Source: Clarireedia homoeocarpa (lineage: Eukaryota > Ascomycota > Leotiomycetes > Helotiales > Rutstroemiaceae). Taken from it: a stretch of DNA of 64,000 nt. Under the pieces are notes generated by a model. The model had not been told where the DNA came from, did not search any database, and was given only the letters and a program-made list of their open reading frames with translations. Shown here piece by piece: positions 43,384-53,552 of the stretch. Made by a program: the position numbers and the translations under genes. The number at the start of each line of letters is the position of its first letter. The first letter of the stretch is position 1. Location: assembly GCA_001465935.1 (NCBI GenBank), contig LNKV01000013.1, positions 248,001 to 312,000 on the forward strand, written 5' to 3'.

Positions 43384-44728
43384 TCATCCCGAGCCAGACA
43401 GGATATTCGATATTCGTAAAGATAAATCGAGAATTGTCAGATGTTCATCCGCACCATCCACCAGACGCTTGTCTGCTTCCGAAAAGAGAGCCACGATTTT
43501 GTTCTTGTGTGCGTCGGCGATGATTTCTGAGCCGATGATTTCTTGGTAGAGCTGTTCTGTCTTAGTAATTGCACCCTTGGGAACGAGAGGATTATGAGAA
43601 TGCATACCTGTGATACAACTTGTGTTCCACTCCAGCCATCCGCTACCATATCTGTGATGACCTTCGACACGGCGTTGTATACCGCACCTTTTGACTTTGG
43701 CTGCAGAGCTTTCACCAACCGCTCAATCGTATCATCTGGAATCACTCCCGCGATATCTTCTACACTTTTCACTGTAACTATTTTCTTCTCCTTCCCATCA
43801 TCAATATCCATCTTATCCGCCCCATCCTCCTCTTCATCCACTCCACCCACTGCCCCTACCAACCTCGCTGCACTCTGCAAGAAAGTAATCGCCTTCCTCA
43901 GATCCCCCTCACTACACCTAATCAACGCCTCCACCGCGCCCTCCTCTAACCCCACCCCCTCCTTTTGCGCAATCTCCCTAACCCTCACAACTGCATTCCC
44001 CTTATCCAGACTCTTGAACCGAAACTTACTACACCTACTCGCCAACGGATCAATAATCCTCGTCACATAATTACAAATCAAACAGAATCTCGTGATGCGA
44101 CTATACGTCTCCATTGTCCGGCGCAGCGCACTTTGCGCATCTTGCGTCATGCTGTCGGCTTCGTCGAGGATGATGATTTTGTATGGCGGACAAGGGTAGC
44201 GCTCGCGATAGGAGGCCGAGGGAGCATTGGAGAGCTGCATGCGTGCGAAGTCTTTGACTTTTTCTCGGACGATGGATATACCGCGCTCGTCGGAGGCGTT
44301 GAGTTCGAGGACGCGGGATTTCATTAGTTCGGGGCCGTAGAGCTCTTTGGCGAGGGCGAGGACGGTCGAGGTTTTACCTGTACCTGGGGGGCCGTAGAAG
44401 AGCATGTGCGGGAGCTGATGAGGAGGGTTAGTTTGCGAGCATCGAGAGGGCAGAAAGAATGCGTGAAACTGACATTGGAGGATTGGAGGGTTCGCTGCAG
44501 AACGGTGATTGTGTGGTCCTGTGCTGTTACGTCCCCTAGACCTTTTGGTCGACTACAATTTATCAGTATATAGTGTAGTTAAGACCTGCTTGGACAACAT
44601 TGAACTCACTATTTTTCAACCCATGGCTGAAGTCTTGTGTTTTCCTTTGAAGATTTATCTTTTGAATTAGCTGTACCATTCGACGCAGCCTCGGCCTTTC
44701 TGGCTTTGAGGTCGAAGAAACTAGCCAT
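43384..44728 (-). CDS. RFC2: replication factor C subunit (yeast Rfc2 / human RFC4 type)
   Basis: Exons 44728..44610, 44552..44474, 44414..43608 and 43551..43384 give 390 residues. It is an AAA+ clamp-loader subunit that helps load PCNA on DNA. Motifs: PWVEKYRPK, Walker A GPPGTGKTS, ELNASDERGI, Walker B LDEADSMT, sensor ICNYVTRIIDPLASRCSKFRF with the SRC arginine finger, and EGDLRKAITFLQS. An acidic insertion (GVDEEEDGADKMDIDDGK) lies after the AAA+ core, before the collar domain, and is longer than in yeast. The C-terminal exon holds the collar helices (DGADEHLTILDL). It is divergent from the truncated epimerase-like gene, 357 bp away. Confidence 0.95.
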
Positions 44729-45085
44729 GTCGAATAGGTCTTTTGTATTTTGCAGTTGTGCTTCCGAATTGAGGTTTAAGCTCGATAATGTAATATCGAG
44801 ATTCGAGAGCTTGTTCAGTGAGACGCGTCGCGAGTCTCGGCCATTTTTCCACTTTACGCGCTTGGAGCCTACTGTAGCTCTACTTTATCATTTTTGGTGG
44901 GTATGAATAGTGAATTTTGCTACAACCTCCTGTAGGCTTGCTATCCTCAACCTAACAAGACCTTGACATTAGAATGCGGCGAGATGTGAGATGTTGCCTT
45001 TCATTCGGAAGCTATGATTAGAGAACGTAAACAGTTTTCCTTCTCGTTCGGTCCCCGAAACTTTCAATGTGTTATTTCGTACTCT
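44729..45085. other. intergenic between divergent genes
   Basis: Promoter side of RFC2. Where a 5' exon with the nucleotide-binding loop of the next gene would be expected, no such sequence was found. Confidence 0.4.
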
Positions 45086-46027
45086 ATGATTACCACCAGC
45101 CGAACAATATATACGCCTGACGACTCAGATTTGGATGCAGACATATCTAAGCTGCAATTTGTTTTTCTCGAAGACTGGATACATCCTTATCCTGAGAATG
45201 TGAGAGAGGAGTTAAAGGGAGCCGATGCGTGCATCTGGTATGTCAATTCTCCGTTCATATGGGGCGTGATAGTTCATCAACCATCACTCAATGTACAAGA
45301 ATTTGACACAAACTCTACCCAACAACCACTATCAGTCCTTCAATGTTCCAGCGAATTTTGAACAATACTGTTTTAGTATTGGAGGACGTAACGATCACTG
45401 TGTTGTGGTCGATGAATGTGGTCGTCGAGCATTTCTCCTCGACGAAATCTTACACAATTTTGCACAGGGCTCTAGCAGTTACTCCCTCTAAATCAAAAAC
45501 AATGAGCTTTGCAGACGTCTCGAAGATATGCGTCGACTACACTATAAATGGCCTCACAATCATGAGAGCTATCGCCAACAAGCCGTTTCGCTTTGCATAT
45601 GTGTCTGGCTCGGTGGCCGAGCGAGATCAAAGCAAGTCTCTCTACTTTTTGAGTGATTATCGCCTCTTGTGTGTGAGCGTTTCTCAACATTGGTTTTGTA
45701 CCTAATTTCATTGACAGATAAGTATAAAGTCGGACAGAGAACGTCGTCTTAGAGTTCGCAAAGCAGCATGCTCCTGACGTCCAAGTCACCGTTGCTAAGC
45801 CTGGTGCTATTGACGGCCTGGACCGTGTAACTTCTAAGAATTTCATGATAAAGATTCTATACACACCATTTAAGACAATCGGTCTTGTTCCTGGGCTGCA
45901 TGTGTCAGAGCTGGCTGCCGCGATGATTGACCAATGCTTGAATGGCATCACCAAAGATCCCTTGTGGAGCAAAGAGTTGGAGGTGATTGGCCAAGGTGTT
46001 CTCAGCAAGGAAGATTATCTTCAATGA
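45086..46027 (+). CDS. NAD(P)-binding epimerase-like protein, N-terminus missing
   Basis: Exons 45086..45237, 45468..45668 and 45730..46027 can be spliced to 216 residues. Conserved-looking parts are the EELKGADACIW/ALAVTPSKSK junction across the first intron, YTINGLTIMRAIANKPFRFAYVSGS, ENVVLEFAKQHAP, VTVAKPGAIDG and a final helix ending KEDYLQ. This fits the small fungal nucleoside-diphosphate-sugar epimerase-like family, normally about 240-250 residues. The first strand with the GxxGxxG nucleotide loop is absent from both the protein and the upstream DNA. The second junction (GTGTGT...AAAG) is weak and a stop-filled stretch must be spliced out. It is either a truncated pseudogene or a gene with a distant or unusual first exon. 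Confidence 0.45.
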
Positions 46028-47709
46028 AGAGGTATTATTCCCGTGGTTGTTCCCGACGAAAGTTTGATAGGTAGCCAGTGCGAAAATCATCGAATGAGAT
46101 TACAATTTTTCTTGTTTTGCATTGCCGGAATTCTTTCACTGATTCTTTGGCCATGTTGTGAACATGCTACATTCCTCAGGTCGGCGAAGCAAAGGCTTTT
46201 ACAAGTGATTTCTTGTGTATATGTGCTCTAACGGCGTCATTACCTATCTGCAGGTAGAACCCCGTGAGTCCAGATTTTCTAAGGCGGAGAAAATTGGTAG
46301 CTCGCGGCACGGGAATAATTTCCGTGCAGAGGGCTACCCAAGAGTCCAAAAATGTTCTCTGTCTCATGATACTTAAGACGTAGAGTGAGGGGTGTAGCAA
46401 AGATGGCAAATAAACTGCAGAAGATGCAGCCTCGCTTAGGCTACGGTGAAGCAGCTTCACTTGAGAAACATTGTTACAAGGTAGGGAATTATTGTTGAAA
46501 GCATCCAGCAAAAGGAGATTCCCTTCGTCTGCCAGAGCACCTGCTGTATCTTGTCATCTTCATACTCCAACTGCGCACCACCTTGTGCCACACTGGCGCA
46601 GATGGAAGTTGTATGATCGAAGGTATTTGACATCTACTTGAAGGTGCACACGCCCAAGTCTCGCTGCTTGTACTGCAGAGCAAACCTTTGCTCACTAAGT
46701 TATGCACGCAGCTTGCAGCCTCCAAATTCCATCATGACAAATTTAGAAACTGGTGGCTTGGAAAAGCGGATGATCGCGAGTAAGAGCCATGTATACATGT
46801 CAGTCGATTGCGAAAAGCAATCACTTGTTGTCTAGTTTTCTCTAACCCACGGTGATCTGACTCTCCTACATATGACAGCACGTTTTGTAGAAGACCGCCA
46901 GAAGGACAAGATGTGAGGTAAACGCCATCACCTTGTTGGGCTCCAAGGTCCCGCACGTTATCATTTTTCCTTTCAATAGTGTAGACCACTACCTCGACAC
47001 TCCATGAAGCCTGCCGGGTCAGGTCTACATCGAGAAGTCTTCCTGATCTCGAAAGATGCTTGAATTAATAGATATATAACACAAGGGTGGTCGTCCGAAC
47101 CCGCTAAAATAAGGGGTCATCATGAGTGCACTTGCAGGAGGATCATATAACACAAGAACATAGGGTAGGGAACGAAGGAGTTGAGCTCAAAGATGCTGTA
47201 TCTGTACAGGAAGCATGACCTTTTCCCCAACTCCACACCAACGTTGAAATCCTCTTATCCGCCCTCAAAGGAGATATTTCAAACTTGAATTAGAAAACAT
47301 TACCACCATAGAAAGTTTGTCTATATTTTCATAGGAGGGAAGGCAGTGAGTTGTGAAATATGGCCGAATGGTCTAATTTTATCTCTATCAAGCCAGATAA
47401 GTAAAATATCCACTTGATTGTAATTGGCTGTAGTCCTCTTAAGGAGGAGGTTATAGAAGCGGCTGAGAGCATTTTAACATTGACTGATGACATAAGCGAG
47501 ACAGAATTATCAAGCCAACAGCACCACCCAGCTAAGCTCGTGAGCATCCATCAAGAAACAACCCCACGAGTCTTTGTTCCACTTCTACTTTCTGATCGAA
47601 ACTTGGGCTGGAGATAAGGTATCTCGTTCGCACCAATTTTCATGATTGTCGAAAGATGTGAGCTTCCGCACAGGTCACCACCAACCATTACCAATGACTT
47701 CTGAAAGCA
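46028..47709. other. poorly coding region with possible relics
   Basis: Two overlapping 80-codon minus frames (46989..46732 and 46725..46489) and a 58-codon minus frame (46633..46457, starting MSNTFDHTT and containing AQLEYEDDKIQQVLWQT) look partly protein-like but belong to no family I know. A 67-codon + frame (47414..47617) is similar. None is called; at least part of this may be decayed coding sequence. Confidence 0.35.
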
Positions 47710-48741
47710 ATGAACAATGATCCGTCCACAACAGTGCCGGGCCCCTCCGACAGCAACCAAAATGAGCGGAGCAGGACTCGTCGACGTCGTCGCCAGACTC
47801 GGACGCCTGCTCAAAGAAGATTTGAAGCTCAGATGCAAAAGAAGTATGAACTCACAAGGCTGTTGATGTCGAATTTGGACCTCTCGGTCTATGCTCAACT
47901 GTGTGCATTATATTATATGGAGTATGCATACGGAACTATCCCTCTTGTCAGGATAGTAAATGTACTAATTTATTCGCACAGTTGTTCACTTTTCCAACTC
48001 CTCCTGCGCGGCATGTCACAGTTCGTTATCCTTACACCCAAGCCCCCGCATGTCAGGCAACCACCTCAAAGCTCATCATGGGTTACGATATTGGTCGGCT
48101 CGAATCTGCTTTGCATATTCTTACACTTACTGTTGTCGCCGCCGAAGGCTAGTGAGGAAATGAGGGGCTATTTACATGGAGGGGTCATCATCGATTTGAT
48201 CGGCCAAAAGGGCCCTTCATCGAGGTTGAAGCTGGTGCTTTTCGATCTCATCGTACTGGTTCTGCAAACAGTTATGTTTTCGATACACATTGAAAGAGAG
48301 CGGATAGGCAAAATCTTGGTGGGGTATCTGAAGAAGACTCCAGACGTACCTCCACCATCTACCCAGGACCATGACGCGGAGGAAAGGGGAGTTTTGAGAG
48401 ATCACGTCACCAGCGCAGAGGACATCGAGATGCAAACATTGGATTCTGCAGGGCTTCTCTCACCGTCCCGGAGTCGTGTTGACGTTTCGGAGGGGGATGA
48501 GGCCATACAAGACCTCCTGGCCGAGCCGGATGGTGATGAGAATGATGATACCCCTTTGGATATATTTTGGTCGGGAACAGCAGTTATAGGAGACTTCAAT
48601 GTTATTGATACCCTTCGCAGTCAGCTGGCGGTATCAGCGCACGGTTCTGGAACGGAATCACAACCACGAAGTATGTTTGCTGATGCGAGCAGAAGGTCGA
48701 ATGCTATTGCACGAAGCTTGCGACGTGGGCTAAACTCATGA
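47710..48741 (+). CDS. DUF1746 protein, Dsc4-like subunit of the Golgi Dsc E3 ligase
   Basis: Exons 47710..47921 and 47982..48741 give 323 residues. A basic N-terminus (RSRTRRRRRQTRTPAQRR) is followed by hydrophobic segments (LDLSVYAQLCALYYM, SLFQLLLRGMSQFVIL, WVTILVGSNLLCIFLHLLL) and then GGVIIDLIGQKGPSS with a further hydrophobic stretch (KLVLFDLIVLVLQTVMFSI), which is the DUF1746 pattern. In fission yeast the DUF1746 protein Dsc4 belongs to the Dsc ubiquitin-ligase complex that activates SREBP transcription factors in the Golgi membrane. The C-terminal third is acidic and Ser-rich. If the intron is retained, the frame stays open, adding 20 residues between two membrane segments. Confidence 0.8.
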   Translation: MNNDPSTTVPGPSDSNQNERSRTRRRRRQTRTPAQRRFEAQMQKKYELTRLLMSNLDLSVYAQLCALYYMEYAYGTIPLVRIVNVLIYSHSCSLFQLLLRGMSQFVILTPKPPHVRQPPQSSSWVTILVGSNLLCIFLHLLLSPPKASEEMRGYLHGGVIIDLIGQKGPSSRLKLVLFDLIVLVLQTVMFSIHIERERIGKILVGYLKKTPDVPPPSTQDHDAEERGVLRDHVTSAEDIEMQTLDSAGLLSPSRSRVDVSEGDEAIQDLLAEPDGDENDDTPLDIFWSGTAVIGDFNVIDTLRSQLAVSAHGSGTESQPRSMFADASRRSNAIARSLRRGLNS

Positions 48742-48855
48742 TAGCGCGGATTGGGACGGACTTAAAGGTTTACACATAGCAAATTTTAATATGCCCGAAA
48801 TACATCCACAAAAACGCTGTGTCATTGATTGTAGTAGGTAATGTGTCTGAATTAA

Positions 48856-50085
48856 TTATTGTATGCCTCTACCAACATTACCCACGCCTGTGCCTTTGAC
48901 GCTGACAATTATATCATCGCTTTCGTCTTCTTCAACATCCCGCAAACCCCAACTGCTCGCTCCAAACTTCTTGAGATCGCGTCCCAGTCCTATTATGTCT
49001 TCTGTGGCTACAACTTCTCGTCCCAATCTTAGTCTACCCACATCTTCCGAGCCCATAGCCATCAAAGTAAGTACTGTCGGCGCACCAGCTTTTGTGACGC
49101 ATCCTCCTTGTGATATGATTTCCAGCAATTGATATGCACATTGCTTGCCGATATCCTCAGGTGCAACCCCTCCTTCGCTCGGCGATACCACATCTGCCGA
49201 ATACACCACGCCCGCCGAGCTAGTCTCCGCTATCAAGGCCAATCCAAAACCCACTCCTGTCCTCTTCTTCGCGCTTGGGTTCGTCTTGTCCTTCGCTGAC
49301 ACCAATGGCGCTTGGTCGTACTGTGTCGCAATATGTATGTCCCCCACAAAAGGATTCAGCACTCCTCTCGCTTCGTGTATCATTCTCGCGTTATGACTAT
49401 TACTGACACCCGTCGCATACGCCACTCCTCTAATCCTCCTCACTCTCCCTGGACTTCTATTCAGATGCAGTGTCTTCGGTAGACCCTTGATCTGGCTCCC
49501 AAACCGTAGTTCAACCACCCCTCCACCACCTTTCCCCCCCGGCCCCGGACAACTTCTCTGTAGAACGCGAATCTCCAACTTACTAGACAAGATACCAAAG
49601 GGTTCGTATAGAGGTAGAATCGCCGTCCTCACATTGTCGACCGAAATATCTCCCGCTTCCGTAGAACTGGTTATCACACCTTCACCTTCGAAGCGTACAT
49701 TGACTGGTTTCTTCGCGAACGGCGCCAGCATACAAAGTGGCAGCAGGAAATAGCTGATACCCCGCGTATTACTGGCCGGAAGATGGCATTTTATAACTCC
49801 ATCGACATCTGCGCCAAGTCCGTCTATTGACCCAGCGATCACACCAGGATTGTAAACGAGCTGTGTGCCGGTATATGATATTTGGACCGAGGAGCCATTG
49901 CTTATTGATTCGAGCAGGCGTAGAAAAGATATTTCGTGCGGCGCAAGACCCGGATTGGTGGGCGATGAGGATCGGATCTGAGAAATGTGTATGGGGCGAC
50001 CGGTGAGAGCCGAGAGAACTAGTCGATGACTTAATGACTTATGTGTTGTGAATCGAAGAACTTCTGGAGCTGGGGCGGAAGCCAT
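48856..50085 (-). CDS. RCL1: Rcl1, RNA 3'-terminal-phosphate-cyclase-like ribosome biogenesis protein
   Basis: A single intact exon of 409 residues. N-terminal LRFTTHKSLSHRLVLSALTGRPIHI, then APHEISFLRLLESISNGS, YNPGVIAGS, GISYFLLPLCMLAPF, and RRIRGVAYATGVSNSHNARMIHEARGVLNPF are the family hallmarks. Rcl1 is a nucleolar protein needed with Bms1 for early pre-18S rRNA processing, and it is the eukaryotic cyclase paralogue generally considered non-cyclising. A Gly-rich loop (CPGPGGKGGGGVVEL) interrupts the middle. The length fits the family (yeast about 367) with the loop accounting for part of the excess. Confidence 0.94.
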   Translation of the reverse strand: MASAPAPEVLRFTTHKSLSHRLVLSALTGRPIHISQIRSSSPTNPGLAPHEISFLRLLESISNGSSVQISYTGTQLVYNPGVIAGSIDGLGADVDGVIKCHLPASNTRGISYFLLPLCMLAPFAKKPVNVRFEGEGVITSSTEAGDISVDNVRTAILPLYEPFGILSSKLEIRVLQRSCPGPGGKGGGGVVELRFGSQIKGLPKTLHLNRSPGRVRRIRGVAYATGVSNSHNARMIHEARGVLNPFVGDIHIATQYDQAPLVSAKDKTNPSAKKRTGVGFGLALIAETSSAGVVYSADVVSPSEGGVAPEDIGKQCAYQLLEIISQGGCVTKAGAPTVLTLMAMGSEDVGRLRLGREVVATEDIIGLGRDLKKFGASSWGLRDVEEDESDDIIVSVKGTGVGNVGRGIQ

Positions 50086-50717
50086 TTTATCGTTGTATTT
50101 GATTATTTGCTGGTCCTTCCAGTACAGAATATTTTACGCACTTTTTTATTTTTCTGCCAATGCTGCATCCGATAAGGAGGCGGTCTGAACTAGATCCAAG
50201 CTAGTATAGCAGATAGCATAGTACAAGAATCCGCTGACTTTTTTAGGCAGGCATTACAAGACCGTCTATCATATTACATTGTAGGTCAACAAGGAATTGT
50301 TTTCACATCTTCATTTATTGCCTGCCTAACTGCCTAATTGAAATTGAAGACGACCTGAATATCAGACTAAAAAGCGAGTGTTCGTCCGAACCAAATGATT
50401 CCGTCCTCAAGTCCGTTGCACCGCCATCAAGTGCTTTTTCAAAATAAAAAAGAAATTTGTACAAGGTGTGGTTCGTGAAATGCTGAGAAGCCACGAGCCA
50501 GGAGAGATGACAATCCGGCAATTCTTAGTGTTACAAGGGCAACTCGCAAAGTAGATGCAAAAAACCAACCCCCCCATCAACCATAAGCCGTTTGAATAGA
50601 GAATACCTGGAAAGATAAAGACTAAGGACTTATAGATGCTCAGCTGCTTATTAGACGATCTTCAATACTGATCGCAAGGACTGTCCACATAGCTAATGTG
50701 GCAATCTCAAAAGTTTC
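50086..50717. other. intergenic, no gene seen
   Basis: Spacer between RCL1 and the PWWP gene on the minus strand. Contains a repeated actgcctaa/ctgcctaac motif near 50318-50335 and no coding frame of interest. Confidence 0.5.
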
Positions 50718-52838
50718 CTACGCCGTCGATTCCAGGGTTGTCGACTCCATCTCCTAGATTGCTGTTAGTATAACGTGAGCGAAGATGTGAACAAGCATTT
50801 TCCCTACCTTGGTGGTCTCCTCGATGGCTGGGGCCGGTTCCTCATTATCCACGACTTCATCTTTCGGCAGTGCAGTAAGAGGGGTCTCAAGAACGGGGGA
50901 TGTCTCCTCGGTCTTATTGCCATCATTTTCTGTGGCACCATTCTCTGTCTCAATATGTGCCTTCGACTCTTCGTTATCCGCTTTCGGCTCCTCGCTGGTA
51001 CCGTTGGCAGTGGCTTCGGCTGAAGCTGGGGGTGCAGGCTCACTTGCTAGAAGCTTATTCCATTTATCGAGTAGTGACTGAGACCGGGACTTAAATTGGA
51101 AGTCTTCCTCCTTAGGAATGACATTCAGCTTCAAGATAGCCTTGAGAACTTTGTTGATCTTCGTCGCTCGAATGATGCTAACCTCGAGATCGGCATAGCC
51201 TTCGAGTTTGTTGACATACTCAGACATTTGCTTCATTTCTTCTTCCTTGGGCTGTTGATCTTTGGTTAAAAGGCCCTTTTGTAGTTTGTGTCGCAAGAAC
51301 AAAATTTCTTTCTGTTTAGGTAGTTAGATATAGAAATATGAGTCACAGGGAATAATAACTCGCCTCTTTCTTGAATCGCTTTTCTTCAGGGGTCAGTTCT
51401 GGCTCTGGAGGTGTCTCGACAGGAGCAGAATCCTTTGTTTTGGCAGCAGCCTTTTTGGGCTTGCTCTCTTTTTTGGTTGACTTTGGCTCCTTAGCTGACT
51501 TAGGAGTCGCTGTCCCGTTGACAGCTTTAGGGGTGTTGTTCAGCTTAATGCGGGGTTTCTTTGGGACCGAGTCGGGAGGCTGCTGCTGAAAAAAAAAGTT
51601 AGCACATGTGGTACAGCTTGGATTATTGAAAGCTTACAGCATCTTCTTCAACTGTCTGGGGAGGATTCTTCCGTTTCTTTTGATTAGATTTCGGTGGTGC
51701 CTCTGTTTCATCGACAATCGCGCTGGCATCCATCATCTCAGTATCCTCAATACCATCTGCACCCGAAACAGGTTTGGGTGCCTTTTCTTTTTTGGCTTTG
51801 CTAGCTTTCTTAGCAGCTAAAGCTGCTTCTTTGGCCTCTTCCTCGGCTTGTTTTGCCTCCATAAAGTCGGTCAAAACACCCTTGAAATAGTCCAAGTCGT
51901 GTTTCTCAGCTGCGAGCTGATGCGCAGCATACAAATCTTTGCGCATATTCGTAGGTACATCGCCAACGGTCTCGAAGTCAAGATCTACCAGATCATAATT
52001 GGGAATCCAGCCACTGTATCTGTTAGCATGTACTGGGCGCGCCTAAGGAGCAGCTATACTCACAACTCATTTGTGTGCAAATACATCACGGGGAAGGTTC
52101 TATCCTTGGCCTTGGGTCCACCATCCTCATAATCAGCTCTGTATGTGCCATCTGGCCTCATTGCTGTTACTGGCCGTGTCCTAAGAAGAGTGGTGGGGAG
52201 CATAGCCTCATCACAAACGATGGCCGGCCACAACGGGTATCCCTTCAATCTGACAAAAAAGTAGTCGCCAGGTTTCGCATCAATATGCGTCATCTTTGCT
52301 TTCGATTGCTTTTTGTTCAGTTTCTTCTTGTGTTCTGGAATACCGGATTTGCGGCGGGACTTTGATTTGCTGGCAGAGGCAGGAGTGCCAACAACCCCAT
52401 CCGCAGGCTCCGCAGATCCATCAGCAGCCGGGGCTGTCGTCTCCGATTGCCCCTCATCTTTCATTTCTAGGTCAGCTTCAGCAGTAGCGGGTGCTGAAGA
52501 CTCTTGATCTTCCTTTTCTGTGCTCTCGGGGATTTCTCGTTCGTCGCCCGTGTCCGGCTTTATTTCGGTATCGCTATCCTTAGCTGGACCTAGTAGAGGT
52601 AATTAGTACATGTATAATAGTCAACATTGAGGTGATAGTAAGCAATCGTACTTTCTTCTGTCGCGTTTGCACCCGATGTCGCGACTTCACTCTCAGGAAC
52701 AGCCTCAGTTTTGGCACCATTGTCGCCCGTGTCGCCTGCCACTTCCTTGCCCTCAGGTGCCACAGAAGAATCTGCAGCTGGCATATCTGTGGCAGGAATG
52801 GGGATCACGACCTCTCGCGTGCTGGACTCTTCAGCCAT
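50718..52838 (-). CDS. PWWP-domain chromatin protein
   Basis: Exons 52838..52652, 52589..52064, 52013..51638, 51585..51364, 51311..50808 and 50753..50718 give 616 residues. A disordered acidic N-terminus (1-150) is followed by a PWWP domain at about 167-255 (KPGDYFFVRLKGYPLWPAIV ... GWIPNYDLVDLD). Lys/Ala-rich linkers (AAKKASKAKKEKAP, KKRKN) come next, then a helical TFIIS N-terminal/IBD-like domain (LFLRHKLQKGLL ... LEVSIIRATKINKVLKAILKLN). The last residues are acidic. PWWP domains bind methylated histone H3 lysine 36 and DNA. The fourth intron starts GCGAGT, so it is a GC-AG intron; no GT donor keeps frame. The family resembles yeast Ioc4/Pdp-type proteins, but orthology is not certain. 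Confidence 0.87.
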
Positions 52839-53552
52839 TGTCGCGACAGAGCTTCAAAGAATTCAAGGGCAATTGTAGAATCCACTGGCAGGATGGATAG
52901 CAACGCGTAAGAAAGGATTTCGATGATTGGGATAATCGCCAATGAAGAAACTGATGGAGATGATGACGTGTTGCTGAGGAAGGTGCTTGAGAGAAGATGG
53001 AATTCTGGAAATCAAAATGGTTCGCTTGAAAAGAAGTTACGCGCTAGTTAAATGGATAGATCACGTGGTGGTGGATTATTGTAGAACTGTTCCAAGCTCA
53101 ACAACCCCAGCCTCCCCGGATATTAGTCGGATGGCGAAAGGTAAGGTGAAATCCTGAAGTATAATACGGTGAGGACTAACACCGCATATCAGCAAACGGT
53201 TACGTCCACATCAAGATGAAAGAAATCCTGATATGGTAGGCAAACTGTGAAAGCGAAAAATTGGATCAGTGATGAGCAGTAAAACAACAGTGACAGAAAC
53301 TTCTGCCGTGCTATGATCAACGCATGAGTGAGAACCTGCCCACCGTTGGGGCCACCTTCTGATTTGACCAATCACTCGAAAGCGGTGCCGTGGCACAGGC
53401 AGCACAGTCACAAACACCGAACGGGAATCCAATAAGCATGCAGCTATCCCGGACAGACCGCTAAGCAGATCAAGGGATCGAGAGAAATGCTTTTGACCAA
53501 CTAAATCGATCTATTATACAACAATGCTCCGTTTCGAAAAAAGGGTTTTGGC
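52839..53552. other. intergenic, no gene seen
   Basis: Between the PWWP gene's 5' end and the BRR2 3' end. Frames at 53189-53432 (minus) overlap each other and have no family character. Confidence 0.5.

Noticed and set aside
47329..47617. 67-72-codon frames on both strands before the DUF1746 gene
   Set aside because: They overlap each other, have no family feature and lie in promoter-type sequence.
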